Positions 1 through 30,021 of a stretch of DNA of 64,000 bases are shown here, piece after piece. Origin of the DNA: Actinoallomurus sp963850195 (GTDB lineage: Bacteria > Actinomycetota > Actinomycetes > Streptosporangiales > Streptosporangiaceae); assembly GCA_963850195.1 (NCBI GenBank), contig CAWKKD010000005.1, positions 124,001 through 188,000 of the forward strand, read 5' to 3'. The notes under the pieces are model-generated. The model made no database searches, had not been told where the DNA came from, and saw only the letters and a program-made list of their open reading frames with translations. Position numbers and translations under genes: made by a program. Numbering within the stretch: position 1 is the stretch's first letter; every line of letters starts with the position of its first letter.

Positions 1-21109
<21,109 letters not shown>

Positions 21110-21174
21110 CTCTCAGTCCCTCGCCCTCTTGGCCGGCCGCTGTCTCCCCGGGCCGGTGATGCGTCCGGTCAGAC

Positions 21175-21384
21175 CTACTCGCCCAGCTGGACGACCAGGC
21201 TCCGCGGTCTCATGTCCGTCCAGTTCGTGTTGATGTAGTCCACGCACGCCTCCCGGTCGGAGACGCCGAACACGGTGGTCCACCCGTCGGGGACGGCGGC
21301 GAACTCGGGCCACAGCGAGTGCTGCCCCTCGTCGTTGGTCAGGACAAGGAATCGACCGTCGGGGTCATCGAACGGATTGGCCAT
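21175..21384 (-). CDS. MbtH-like NRPS chaperone
   Basis: This 69-residue protein is of the MbtH family, which binds NRPS adenylation domains and is often needed for their solubility and activity. The hallmark NDEGQHSLWP is at residues ~17-26, and length and start (MANPFDDPDG) are typical. It ends with VVQLGE. The GAGGGGAG-like ribosome site lies just upstream of the ATG. The gene is 36 bp after the diiron protein gene and 65 bp before the NRPS, so it is probably co-transcribed with both and serves the A domains of the NRPS. Confidence 0.97.
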   Translation of the reverse strand: MANPFDDPDGRFLVLTNDEGQHSLWPEFAAVPDGWTTVFGVSDREACVDYINTNWTDMRPRSLVVQLGE

Positions 21385-21420
21385 CAGCCGTGCTCCCCTC
21401 TCGTTGGAGTGCTTTCGATC

Positions 21421-22176
21421 TCACGCGGTGAGCGTGGTGTGGATCTCCGACCAGTTGTCGGCGAGCAGGTCGAGGTACGTCGTGAACCCGCGCTCGAGAT
21501 GGACGAGGTCGGCCTCGGTGCGGCACGTGCGTGCGGCGGTCGACAGCGAGTGGATCTTGTGCTGCTTCTCGGTGGCGCCGATGTGCAGGTAGAAGTACTC
21601 GCAGTTCTCGTGGAACTCCTCGAGGCCGAAGTGCCCGCGGTAGTTGCGGACGCCCTCGTAGAGCGCGACGAGCTGCGGATAGGCGTGCCACTCCTGGGCC
21701 AGCAGCGCTCCGCAGACCTCCTGCGGGTACGGGCTGCTGAAGACCTTCTCGCCGCCTTCGATCAGACGGGTCGTGGACGGCAGAATCGGCGCGTTGACCT
21801 CGTCGAAGTTCACCTCGCGGCCGTGCAGCCGGGAGAGCAGGGTCTCGAAGAACGACCGCAGGATGACGGAGTGGACCTTCCTCGGGTCCCCCATGCCCAT
21901 TTCGTCGCTGAGGTTCTCCACGGTCTCCGCGCGGGCGGTGATGTCCTCCATGTGGATGAAGGCCAGGGCGATGCGCACGGGCGTTTGGCGCACCCGCTCG
22001 TAGAAGTTGCGCGCGACCAGCTCGACCTGCTCCACCGGCAGCTCGCGGGACATCCAGAGCTCATAGAACGGATTCTTGATCGCCGGATGCTCCGAGGCTC
22101 CGTATGCCAGCGCCTCGATCCGCCGCAGCGCCTCGTCCGGCGAGGTCGACTCCGATTCGACCAGTTGAGATGGCAT
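21421..22176 (-). CDS. Heme-oxygenase-like diiron (HDO/TenA-fold) protein
   Basis: A 251-residue, all-helical protein of the heme-oxygenase-like superfamily (TenA/PqqC fold). Putative metal ligands sit in the order expected for HDO enzymes: E92 and H102 in NLSDEMGMGDPRKVH, E162 in LAQEWHAYP, and H198, E203 and H206 in FYLHIGATEKQH. Known members (UndA, BesC, SznF, RohS, FlcD/E) oxidatively cleave or N-oxygenate amino acids and fatty acids. It is the first gene of the minus-strand operon with MbtH and the NRPS. I infer an oxidative step on a building block or carrier-bound residue; the substrate is unknown. A GGAGAGG ribosome site precedes the ATG. Confidence 0.82.
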   Translation of the reverse strand: MPSQLVESESTSPDEALRRIEALAYGASEHPAIKNPFYELWMSRELPVEQVELVARNFYERVRQTPVRIALAFIHMEDITARAETVENLSDEMGMGDPRKVHSVILRSFFETLLSRLHGREVNFDEVNAPILPSTTRLIEGGEKVFSSPYPQEVCGALLAQEWHAYPQLVALYEGVRNYRGHFGLEEFHENCEYFYLHIGATEKQHKIHSLSTAARTCRTEADLVHLERGFTTYLDLLADNWSEIHTTLTA

Positions 22177-22280
22177 TCGCCGATCCTCTCCGCTCGTGGT
22201 GGACAGGTGATTCCTTGGTTATTCCTGAAGGGCACGTAATCGCCCGCGCCCAGTCTTGCCTCTGTCCGCGTTCGAAGGAC

Positions 22281-22309
22281 TTTATGGCACGGACGATTCG
22301 GACTGACAA
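22281..22309 (-). promoter_or_regulatory. Candidate promoter of the HDO-MbtH-NRPS operon
   Basis: On the minus strand TTGTCA (22304-22309) and CATAAA (22281-22286) are separated by 17 bp. This resembles a -35/-10 pair and implies a leader of about 100 nt before the ATG at 22176. It lies in the AT-richer divergent region 22177-22439. Prediction only. Confidence 0.4.
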
Positions 22310-22369
22310 CGGGAACGGCGATGTGATTTAAATTACAGCGGATCCCGCGACCGTCTAACAGGCATCGAA

Positions 22370-22389
22370 ACATCGTGTAGTAGCGATGT
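22370..22389. promoter_or_regulatory. Inverted repeat in the divergent control region
   Basis: ACATCG (22370-22375) and CGATGT (22384-22389) form a 6-bp inverted repeat with an 8-bp spacer, and a further CATCG is at 22363-22367. It lies 50 bp upstream of the methyltransferase start and could be an operator. No cluster regulator is visible in the window. Confidence 0.3.
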
Positions 22390-22439
22390 AGGCGAAATGA
22401 AAGGCAGATGAAACGCCCTGGCTGGCAAGATCGGCAGCA

Positions 22440-23570
22440 GTGGATCGCTACGCCATGGCACCGTCGGTCAATGACGGCTCGCCGATATCCGCACCGACCA
22501 GATCATCGGGTCTTCGAACCGAGGTGGTGAGCGCGTTGTACACGCCTGACGATGAGGCCGTCCTGGACCGCTTTCATTTTCTGATGAACGCGCCGGCCCT
22601 TTTCAATGCGATGGCCACCGCGGTGGAGCTCCGGATATTCCACTACCTCGCCGAGCACGGCGGGTCCACGTTCACGGAGATCCGGGAGTTCACCGGACTG
22701 CCGGCCCATCAGCTGCGGGTCCTCCTGCAGGCCGTCTGCACGACGGGGCTGCTGCGCCGGACCGACGGGGCGTACACGAACGCGCCGGTCGCCGAGGACC
22801 TGCTGGCGTCGGACGCGGAAGACAGCTGGACCCACATCGTCATCGGCTGGAAAGAGTTCTACTACCCGGCGTTCGCCGAGCTGACCAAGGCCCTGCGGTC
22901 CGGCACCAACACCGCGCTGGCGGCGTATCCGGGCGACGAGCCGACGCTGTACGGCCGGCTCGCGCACACCCCGGACCGTGAGGCCGTCTTCCACCGCGCG
23001 ATGACCGCGTTCACCCTGCGCTCGGTCGACGCGCTGGTCGAGCGCCCGGAGTTCGGCACGGTCAGCCACATCCTCGACATCGGCGGCGGCGACGGGGCGA
23101 CCTCGAGCCGACTGGTCGCCCACCATCCCGGGCTGCGCAGCACGGTGTTCGACCTGCCGAGTGTGTCCAAACTCGGCGACGGCGCCGCGACGGCCTTCCC
23201 TGACCGGGTGGACCTGCACCCCGGCGACATGTTCGACGACGCCTTTCCGACGGGCGCGGACGCGGTGCTCTTCAGCCACGTCCTGGAGATCTTCTCCGAG
23301 GAGCAGATCCTCGGCCTGCTCAAGAGGGCCTACGACGCGCTGCCCGACGGCGGGCGGGTCTTCATCTACGGCTACAACGTCTCCGACGACGAGACCGACG
23401 GCATCTTCGGCGCACGGCTCGGACTGTATTTCAACGTTCTGGCCAGCGGCCAGGGCATGGCGTATCCGGCTCGAGACTACGAGGAATGGCTGCGCCAGAC
23501 CGGCTTCCACGATGTCGGCACCGTCCGGGACATGCCCTATGAGCACGGTCTGAGCATGGGGACGAGGTAG
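22440..23570 (+). CDS. SAM-dependent methyltransferase (O-methyltransferase-2 fold), possibly a C-methyltransferase
   Basis: A 376-residue class I methyltransferase with an N-terminal winged-helix dimerization domain (residues ~35-110) and the SAM motif ILDIGGGDGA near residue 215. In plant-type O-methyltransferases a catalytic His sits in VLHDW; here the same place reads VLEIFSEEQ, so the base is replaced by Glu. That points away from ordinary O-methylation and is compatible with ring C-methylation of a phenolic substrate such as Dpg. First gene of the plus-strand operon, 2 bp before the amidinotransferase. The start is uncertain: GTG at 22440 or ATG at 22455. Confidence 0.85.
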   Translation: MDRYAMAPSVNDGSPISAPTRSSGLRTEVVSALYTPDDEAVLDRFHFLMNAPALFNAMATAVELRIFHYLAEHGGSTFTEIREFTGLPAHQLRVLLQAVCTTGLLRRTDGAYTNAPVAEDLLASDAEDSWTHIVIGWKEFYYPAFAELTKALRSGTNTALAAYPGDEPTLYGRLAHTPDREAVFHRAMTAFTLRSVDALVERPEFGTVSHILDIGGGDGATSSRLVAHHPGLRSTVFDLPSVSKLGDGAATAFPDRVDLHPGDMFDDAFPTGADAVLFSHVLEIFSEEQILGLLKRAYDALPDGGRVFIYGYNVSDDETDGIFGARLGLYFNVLASGQGMAYPARDYEEWLRQTGFHDVGTVRDMPYEHGLSMGTR

Positions 23571-23572
23571 CG

Positions 23573-24727
23573 ATGCGACTCAACAGCTTTGACGAGTGGT
23601 CACCGCTGAAGGAGGTGATCGTCGGCTCGGCGGAGAACTATCTCTCGCACGACCGGGAACTCTCCTTCGATTTCTTCTTCCACGAGAACATCGTTAACGA
23701 CAATCCGGTTCGGTCGGAGTGGTACTACCCACGTTTGTCGCAGCGCGGTGAACATGGCGACAATGGTCGGCGGGAGCCGATCAAGGACCGGTACGTCGCC
23801 GAACTCAACGAAGATCTCGACGGTATCGTCAAGGCACTCGAGTCCCATTCCGTGACCGTGCACCGGCCGATGCCCGTCCACGCGGCCACCGCCTCCGTGC
23901 GGACGCCGGCCTGGCCGGCGTCGGTCACGCCACCGTTGAACGTCCGGGACAACACGCTCATCCTGGGCGACGAGATCATCGAGACGCCCCCGATGGTCCG
24001 GTCCCGGTTCTTCGAGACACAGTTCCTCAAGCCGATCTTCCAGGACTACTTCCGGCAGGGCGCCCGCTGGACGGTCATGCCCCGGCCGATGATGACCGAC
24101 GCGTCGTTCGACCTGTCGTACGCGACGACCGGCACGATGGGCGGGCCGACCGAGCCGATCGAGGCGAGCCGGCCCTCCCCGTACGACGTCGGGCTGGAGA
24201 TGATGTTCGACGGCGCGCAGTGCCTGCGGCTCGGCCGGGACATCGTCGTCAACATCGCGACGGCCCACCACGCGCTGGCCGTCGACTGGCTGGAGCGGCA
24301 CCTGGCCGGCCGGTTCCGTATCCACCGCGTGCACCGGCTCAGCGACAGCCACATCGACAGCATGGTCCTCGCGCTGCGGCCCGGAACGCTCCTGGTCCGG
24401 TCCGCCGACGTGGCCGACCGGCTGCCCGAACCACTCCGCAAGTGGGACCTGATCGTGGCACCGGCGCCGGTCGGCGGCAGCTTCCCCGACTACGACGATG
24501 ACGACCTGATCCTCACCAGCCCGTACATCGACCTCAACGTGCTGTCCGTCGACCCGGAGACCGTCCTGGTCAACGACGCGTGCCCGGAACTCGCCCGGGA
24601 GCTGGAACGGCACGGGTTCACGGCCGTCCTCGTACGGCACCGGCACCGGCGGTTGTTCGGCGGCGGGTTCCACTGCTTCACGCTCGACACGGTCCGCGCC
24701 GGGGGCGCCGAGGACTACCTCAGCTGA
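23573..24727 (+). CDS. Amidinotransferase 1 (arginine:glycine amidinotransferase family)
   Basis: A 384-residue enzyme of the AGAT/StrB family, which moves the amidino group of arginine to an amine to make a guanidine. The catalytic triad is visible: Cys368 in GGGFHCFTLD, His in SHIDSMVLALRPG, Asp in FDGAQCLRLGRD. The length is close to that of the family. The gene starts 2 bp after the methyltransferase stop, and its TGA overlaps the dpgD ATG, so it is translationally coupled. A clear paralogue lies at 31286-32434. I infer guanidinylation of the Dpg amine or of another building block. Confidence 0.93.
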   Translation: MRLNSFDEWSPLKEVIVGSAENYLSHDRELSFDFFFHENIVNDNPVRSEWYYPRLSQRGEHGDNGRREPIKDRYVAELNEDLDGIVKALESHSVTVHRPMPVHAATASVRTPAWPASVTPPLNVRDNTLILGDEIIETPPMVRSRFFETQFLKPIFQDYFRQGARWTVMPRPMMTDASFDLSYATTGTMGGPTEPIEASRPSPYDVGLEMMFDGAQCLRLGRDIVVNIATAHHALAVDWLERHLAGRFRIHRVHRLSDSHIDSMVLALRPGTLLVRSADVADRLPEPLRKWDLIVAPAPVGGSFPDYDDDDLILTSPYIDLNVLSVDPETVLVNDACPELARELERHGFTAVLVRHRHRRLFGGGFHCFTLDTVRAGGAEDYLS

Positions 24728-25533
24728 TGGGGACGACGCGCTCCAGGATCCGATACCTGAAAGAAGGCCACGTCGCCCGGGTCACGCTCGACCGGCCCGA
24801 GGTGCTCAACGCGATGGACCTCCGCACCCACGAGGAACTCGCCGAGGTGTGGGACGACTTCGAGGCCGACGACGACATGTGGGTGGCCGTCCTGTCCGGG
24901 GCCGGCGACCGCGCCTTCTCCGTCGGCCAGGACCTCAAGGAACTGGCCACGCTCACCCGCGCGGGCCAGGCGCGCCCGGCCACCTTCGGCAGCGCCGGCC
25001 GGCCGGGCTGGCCGCGGCTGACCGAGCGGTTCGACCTGGCCAAGCCGCTCGTCGCGAAGGTCCGCGGATACGCCCTCGGCGGCGGTTTCGAGCTGGCGCT
25101 GGCCTGCGACATCATCGTCGCCGCCACGGACGCGACCTTCGGGCTCCCCGAGGCCAGACACGGCCTCATGGCCGGCGCCGGCGGCGTGTTCCGGCTGACC
25201 CGGCAGGCGCCGTGGAAGGCGGCGATGGGGCACCTGCTGACCGGCCGCCCGATGAGCGCGGGGCGCGCGTTCGAGCTGGGACTCGTCAACGAGGTCGTGC
25301 CGGGCGACGAGCTGGACGAATGCGTCGACGGCTGGGTCGCCGACATCCTCCGGTGCGCTCCGCTGGCGGTTCGGGCGATCAAGGAGGCGGCCGGCCGGTC
25401 GGCCACGCTGCCGCTGGAATCCGCGTTCACCGAGCGGTACGTCTGGGAGGAGCGCCGCATGCACAGCAGGGACGCGACCGAAGGGCCGCTCGCCTTCGCG
25501 GAGAAGCGGGAACCCCGCTGGGAGGGCCGGTGA
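24727..25533 (+). CDS. dpgD: DpgD-like enoyl-CoA hydratase
   Basis: A 268-residue crotonase-superfamily protein. In Dpg pathways DpgD works with DpgB to dehydrate and aromatize the tetraketide to 3,5-dihydroxyphenylacetyl-CoA. The crotonase oxyanion-hole region is seen at FSVGQDLKEL, and YALGGGFELALACD and FGLPEARHGL are typical. The ATG overlaps the preceding stop (TGATG) and the stop overlaps the dpgA GTG start. The identity as DpgD rests on fold plus its place next to dpgA, B and C. Confidence 0.9.
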   Translation: MGTTRSRIRYLKEGHVARVTLDRPEVLNAMDLRTHEELAEVWDDFEADDDMWVAVLSGAGDRAFSVGQDLKELATLTRAGQARPATFGSAGRPGWPRLTERFDLAKPLVAKVRGYALGGGFELALACDIIVAATDATFGLPEARHGLMAGAGGVFRLTRQAPWKAAMGHLLTGRPMSAGRAFELGLVNEVVPGDELDECVDGWVADILRCAPLAVRAIKEAAGRSATLPLESAFTERYVWEERRMHSRDATEGPLAFAEKREPRWEGR

Positions 25534-26606
25534 CCGAGACACACCTTCTCCAGCGGACGACGGCGAGGATCACCGGTGTCGGCACCGCCGTGCCGGCCAC
25601 GTCGTACACCCAGCGGGAGATGCTGGACGAGTTCGACATCGCCGACCCCCGCATCCAGTCGATCTTCCTGAACAGCGCCATCGATCGCCGGGGTCTGACG
25701 CTGCCGCCGATGGAACCGGACGGTCGCCGGTCCACGGAAACGCAGGGCACCCTGCTGCGCAAACACGTCGCGAACGGCGTGGCCATGGGCCGGGAAGCGA
25801 TCGAGGCCTGTCTCAAGACGGCCAACGCGACGCTCGCGGACATCCGGTACCTGTGCTGTGTCACCTCCACCGGCTTCGTCACTCCCGGGTTCTCGGCGCT
25901 GCTCATCAAGGACCTGGGCATCGACCGCCACTGCTCCCGCCTGGACGTGGTGGGAATGGGGTGCAACGCCGGGCTCAACGCGCTGACCGCGGTCGCGGGC
26001 TGGGCCCAGGCGCATCCCGGCGAGCTGGCCGTCATGGTCTGCGTCGAGGTCTGCTCGGCCGCGTACGTCTTCGACGGCACCATGCGGTCGTCCGTGGTCA
26101 ACAGCCTCTTCGGGGACGGCGCCGCGGCGACGGCCGTGCTGTCGGACGGGCACGACGAGTCCGCGGGTCCGTCGCTGCTGAAGTTCTCGAGTTGCATCAT
26201 CTCGGACGCGATCGACGCGATGCGCTACGACTGGGACGACGACCACGGCAAGTTCAGCTTCTTCCTCGACCCGGAGGTGCCGTACGTCGTCGGCGCGCAC
26301 GCCGGAATCGCGCTGGACCGGCTGCTGAGCGGCACCGGGCTGCGGCGCTCGGACATCGCGCACTGGACCGTGCACTCCGGCGGCAAGAAGGTCATCGACT
26401 CGGTGCGGGCGAACCTCGGCCTGAGCCGCCACGACGTTCGCCATACGACCGGCGTCCTGCGGGCCCACGGAAACGTGTCCAGCGGCTCGTTCCTCTTCTC
26501 CTACGAGCGGCTGCGCGCGGAGGAGTGCACCGAACCCGGCGACTTCGGAGTCTTCATGACCATGGGACCGGGATCGACCATCGAGATGGCCCTGGTCGGC
26601 TGGTAA
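25530..26606 (+). CDS. dpgA: DpgA, type III polyketide synthase (3,5-dihydroxyphenylacetyl-CoA synthase)
   Basis: A 358-residue chalcone-synthase-fold enzyme that condenses four malonyl-CoA units to the 3,5-dihydroxyphenylacetyl skeleton. The catalytic Cys (~145, GMGCNAG), His (WTVHSGGKK) and Asn (RAHGNVSSG) of type III PKSs are all present. It starts at the GTG at 25530 behind GGGAGG, overlapping the dpgD stop. Followed after 19 bp by dpgB. The set dpgD-A-B-C plus aminotransferase makes the assignment firm. Confidence 0.96.
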   Translation: MTETHLLQRTTARITGVGTAVPATSYTQREMLDEFDIADPRIQSIFLNSAIDRRGLTLPPMEPDGRRSTETQGTLLRKHVANGVAMGREAIEACLKTANATLADIRYLCCVTSTGFVTPGFSALLIKDLGIDRHCSRLDVVGMGCNAGLNALTAVAGWAQAHPGELAVMVCVEVCSAAYVFDGTMRSSVVNSLFGDGAAATAVLSDGHDESAGPSLLKFSSCIISDAIDAMRYDWDDDHGKFSFFLDPEVPYVVGAHAGIALDRLLSGTGLRRSDIAHWTVHSGGKKVIDSVRANLGLSRHDVRHTTGVLRAHGNVSSGSFLFSYERLRAEECTEPGDFGVFMTMGPGSTIEMALVGW

Positions 26607-26625
26607 CGAAGGGAATCACGCTGCA

Positions 26626-27366
26626 ATGAACACCCGGTTGGACGTCGACCCGCTGCTGCCCGACGGCGGTCTCGGGCTGATGGTCAGGATCGACGGCGGG
26701 CAGCCGCTCGCGGAGCTGACCGATGTGGTGAACGCGCTGTGCGAGCAGGTCGAACGGCGCGAGGAGAAGTCAGTGGCCATCCTCCATCTCGGAGGTACGG
26801 CGACCGACCATCGCGAGTGGCCGGGTGACGTCGACATCCGCACGGTGAACCGCTGGGAGCGCGCGGTACGCCGGCTGGAGAAGCTCGGCGCGGTCAGCAT
26901 CGCCGTGGCGCAGGGCACCTGCGCCGGCCCGGCCCTGGACCTCCTGCTCTCCGCGGACTTCCGGATCGGCTCGCCCGACCTGCGGCTGATGCTGCCCGTC
27001 AACGACGGGCATTTCTGGCCCGGCATGGTGCTCTTCCGGCTGGTCCAGCACATCGGGCTGGCCCGGGCCCGGCAGATCGTGCTGTGGGGCACCGACCTGC
27101 CGCTGGAGAGGGCCACCGAACTGGGCCTGATCGACCGGGTCAGCGACGACATCGCCGAGGCCGTACGCACCACGACGGTGCTCGTCGGCCGCATCTCGGA
27201 CCAGGAGACCATGCTCCGCCGGCAGCTTCTGATGGAGGCCGGCTCGGTCGAGTACGACGAGGCGCTCGGCGTCCACCTCGCCGCCTGCGACCGCGAGCTC
27301 CGGCGCCTCCGCAACGTCGCGGTGGCCGAGACGGCGGCGGAGACCGCTGACCCGGCGGAGGCGTGA
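26626..27366 (+). CDS. dpgB: DpgB, enoyl-CoA hydratase-like helper of DpgA
   Basis: A 246-residue divergent crotonase-fold protein that in vancomycin-type pathways raises DpgA activity and helps in dehydration. The oxyanion region is GTCAGPALDLLLSADFRIG, and the sequence is shorter and less conserved than DpgD. Its TGA overlaps the start of dpgC (GTGATG). Confidence 0.9.
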   Translation: MNTRLDVDPLLPDGGLGLMVRIDGGQPLAELTDVVNALCEQVERREEKSVAILHLGGTATDHREWPGDVDIRTVNRWERAVRRLEKLGAVSIAVAQGTCAGPALDLLLSADFRIGSPDLRLMLPVNDGHFWPGMVLFRLVQHIGLARARQIVLWGTDLPLERATELGLIDRVSDDIAEAVRTTTVLVGRISDQETMLRRQLLMEAGSVEYDEALGVHLAACDRELRRLRNVAVAETAAETADPAEA

Positions 27367-28727
27367 TGCGGAGCGAACCGCTCACCGCCGCGCCGGGCCG
27401 GGCGGAGTTCACCCGCTCGCTGGACGACGACGCCGCGGCCCTGGCCGGGTTCGTGGCCGGCCACGAGGACGTGCTCACGCGGCTGCCGGTCAAGGCGGAC
27501 CGCGACGACGATCAGCGGCGACAGGCCACGGCGGCGCTGGCGGCCGTACGCGCGGCCCGCCGCGACTTCCTGCTCCGGCACGCCGACGCCGTGTACGACC
27601 GGCTCACCGACGGCCGCACCCGGCGGGTACGGCTGCCCGAGCTGGTTACGGCCGCCGCGGAACGCTTCCCCGGGCTGCTGCCGGACCAGGCGCGCCTGGC
27701 GGCCGAGGCCGGCCGCGTCCAGGCGGACAAGGACGGGTACGAGATCGACCAGGGCATCTTCTGCGGTGCGCTTCTGCGCTCGCCCACGGCGGGACGCCAT
27801 CTCATCGACACGATGCTCATGCCCACCCCGCGCGCACAGGAGCTGCTGGCCGAGTTCCAGGCGACGGACCGGGTGCGGCTGGACGTGGTGCTGCTGGAGC
27901 GCGACGGACCGGCGGCGCACCTGACCTTTCACAACTCCGACTGCCTCAACGCCGAGGACAACCGGCTGATCGCCGACATGGAGACGGCGGTCGACCTGGC
28001 GCTGCTGGACGACCGGGTGCGGGTCGGTGTGCTCCGCGGAGGTCCGGTCCAGAACGCCAAGTATCGCGGCCGCCGGGTGTTCAGCGCCGGCATCAACCTC
28101 AAGGAGCTGCATGCCGGCCGGATCTCGTTCGTCGGTTTCCTGCTCGGCCGTGAGCTCGGCTACCTCCACAAGCTGCTCCGCGGCACGCTGGTCGTCCCGG
28201 AGGCCGGTGCCTGGTCCGACCGCACCGTCCAAAAACCCTGGATCGGCGTTGTCGACACGTTCGCCATCGGCGGCGGCATGCAGCTGCTCCTCACGCTGGA
28301 CCAGGTCATCGCCGAGGACCAGGCGTACCTCAGCCTGCCGGCGGCCGAGGAGGGCATCGTGCCAGGCCTGGGGAACCTCCGGCTCACGCGGCTGCTCGGC
28401 GGCAGGCTCGCCCGCCAGGTGATCCTGGGCGGGCGGCGGATCGCCGCGACCGACCCCGAGGCCGGGCTGATGTACGACGAGGTGGTGCCGGCCGCCGACC
28501 TGGACCAGGCGGTCGAGCGCGCGATCGAGCAGCTGAGCGCCCCGGCGGTCGCCGCCAACCGGCGCATGATCAACCTCGCCGAGGAGCCGATCGACCAGTA
28601 CCGGGAGTACCTGGCGGAGTTCGCCGTGGCCCAGGCCGAACGGATGAACGGCGACGACGTGCTGGCCAAGGTCGAACGGCGCTGGAAGGCGGCGTCCGCT
28701 CCCGCCGCCCCGAGGAGGTCGGCCTGA
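27366..28727 (+). CDS. dpgC: DpgC, cofactor-independent 3,5-dihydroxyphenylacetyl-CoA 1,2-dioxygenase
   Basis: About 453 residues with a helical N-terminal extension (residues 1-180) and a C-terminal crotonase domain (AGINLKELHAGR; IGGGMQLLLTLDQV; EEGIVPGLGNLRL). DpgC uses O2 without metal or flavin to turn 3,5-dihydroxyphenylacetyl-CoA into 3,5-dihydroxyphenylglyoxylate, the keto acid that is then transaminated. Start at the ATG at 27366, or at the GTG at 27363; both overlap the dpgB stop. One base separates it from the aminotransferase gene. Confidence 0.95.
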   Translation: MRSEPLTAAPGRAEFTRSLDDDAAALAGFVAGHEDVLTRLPVKADRDDDQRRQATAALAAVRAARRDFLLRHADAVYDRLTDGRTRRVRLPELVTAAAERFPGLLPDQARLAAEAGRVQADKDGYEIDQGIFCGALLRSPTAGRHLIDTMLMPTPRAQELLAEFQATDRVRLDVVLLERDGPAAHLTFHNSDCLNAEDNRLIADMETAVDLALLDDRVRVGVLRGGPVQNAKYRGRRVFSAGINLKELHAGRISFVGFLLGRELGYLHKLLRGTLVVPEAGAWSDRTVQKPWIGVVDTFAIGGGMQLLLTLDQVIAEDQAYLSLPAAEEGIVPGLGNLRLTRLLGGRLARQVILGGRRIAATDPEAGLMYDEVVPAADLDQAVERAIEQLSAPAVAANRRMINLAEEPIDQYREYLAEFAVAQAERMNGDDVLAKVERRWKAASAPAAPRRSA

Positions 28728-28728
28728 C

Positions 28729-30021
28729 ATGGTGCTGCTGAACCCCGACGGGCTGCACGGATCCCTGCGCGCGCCGGTCCTCGGCTCGATCGGCTTTCTC
28801 AACGAGGTGATGGGCCGGTACCCGGACGCGATCTCCTTCGCTCCCGGCGCACCGCACCCCGCCCTCCTCGACGAGCTGGACGTTCACCGCTACATCGACC
28901 GGTTCCTCGACCATCTCGTCCGGGACCGGGGCCTCGCCCCGGTCGCCGCACGCCGGCTGTTGCTCGAGTACGGACCCAGCCGGGGGATCATCGGCCACCT
29001 GATCAGTGACGCGCTGCGCCTCGACCAGGGGATCGACGCCGAGCCCGCGTCGGTGGTCGTCACCGTGGGCGCCCAGGAGGCGATGCTCCTGGTGCTCCGC
29101 GCGCTGTTCCGGTCCCCCGACGAGGACGTGCTGGCGGTCACCAACCCCTGCTTCGTGGGGATCACCGGCGCCGCCCGGCTGCTCGATCTTCCGCTCGCCC
29201 CGATCGACGAGGCCGAGGACGGCATCGACCTGGACCGGCTCGAGACGGCCTGCCGGGACGCCCGCGGCGCGGGCCGCCGGATCCGCGCCTGCTACGTGGG
29301 CACCGACTTCGCCAACCCGGGCGGCGGCCGGATGTCGCTCGCGGCCCGGCAGCGGCTGCTCGCCCTCGCCGAGCGCGAGGACTTCCTCGTCCTCGAGGAC
29401 AACGCCTACGGCTTCACGGCGGCCGCCGGAGGCGCGCTGCCGTGCCTGAAGGCCCTCGACACCGGCGGCCGGGTGATCCACATCGGGACCTTCGCCAAGG
29501 TCTGCTTCCCCGGCGCCCGTGTCGGCTACGTCGTCGCCGACCAGCGGGTCGGTTCCGACGGCGGTGAACGGTTGCTGGCCGACGAGCTCGCCGCGCTGAA
29601 GTCCATGGTCACCGTGAACACCTCGCCCCTTAGCCAGGCGGTCATCGGCGGGATGCTGCTGGAGCACGGCGGCTCGCTGGCCCCGGCGATCGCCGAGAAG
29701 GCCGCGCTGTACCAGCGCAACCTCACCCACCTGCTGGCGGCGCTGGATCGAGAGTTCGCCGACGGGCTACCGGAAGGCATCCGGTGCAACCGCCCGGAGG
29801 GCGGCTTCTTCGTCCGGATCCAGCTGCCGGTACCCGCCGACCCCGAACTCCTGGAGATCTCGGCGGCCGACTACGGCGTGCTCTGGACACCGATGGCGCA
29901 GTTCTATCTCGACTCGGCCGGCGACCGGGAGCTCCGGCTGTCCTGCAGCTATCTCGACCCGCCGGCGATCGACGAAGGCGTACGGCGGCTGGCCGCGTTC
30001 TTGCGGAAGGAGATCGGCTGA
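28729..30021 (+). CDS. hpgT: Phenylglycine aminotransferase (HpgT/Pgat type)
   Basis: A 430-residue fold-type I PLP aminotransferase that converts (di)hydroxyphenylglyoxylate to the phenylglycine. The PLP lysine is in HIGTFAKVCFPGARVGY, preceded by DNAYGFT and FANPGGG motifs typical of the MocR/aminotransferase I family to which HpgT belongs. It follows dpgC by one base and overlaps the P450 start (TGATG). The window has no Hpg genes (no HmaS or Hmo), so its likely substrate is Dpg only. Confidence 0.92.
   Translation: MVLLNPDGLHGSLRAPVLGSIGFLNEVMGRYPDAISFAPGAPHPALLDELDVHRYIDRFLDHLVRDRGLAPVAARRLLLEYGPSRGIIGHLISDALRLDQGIDAEPASVVVTVGAQEAMLLVLRALFRSPDEDVLAVTNPCFVGITGAARLLDLPLAPIDEAEDGIDLDRLETACRDARGAGRRIRACYVGTDFANPGGGRMSLAARQRLLALAEREDFLVLEDNAYGFTAAAGGALPCLKALDTGGRVIHIGTFAKVCFPGARVGYVVADQRVGSDGGERLLADELAALKSMVTVNTSPLSQAVIGGMLLEHGGSLAPAIAEKAALYQRNLTHLLAALDREFADGLPEGIRCNRPEGGFFVRIQLPVPADPELLEISAADYGVLWTPMAQFYLDSAGDRELRLSCSYLDPPAIDEGVRRLAAFLRKEIG

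Noticed and set aside
26616..28802. A 728-codon minus-strand frame opposite dpgB and dpgC
   Set aside because: Antisense shadow of two well-recognised genes.
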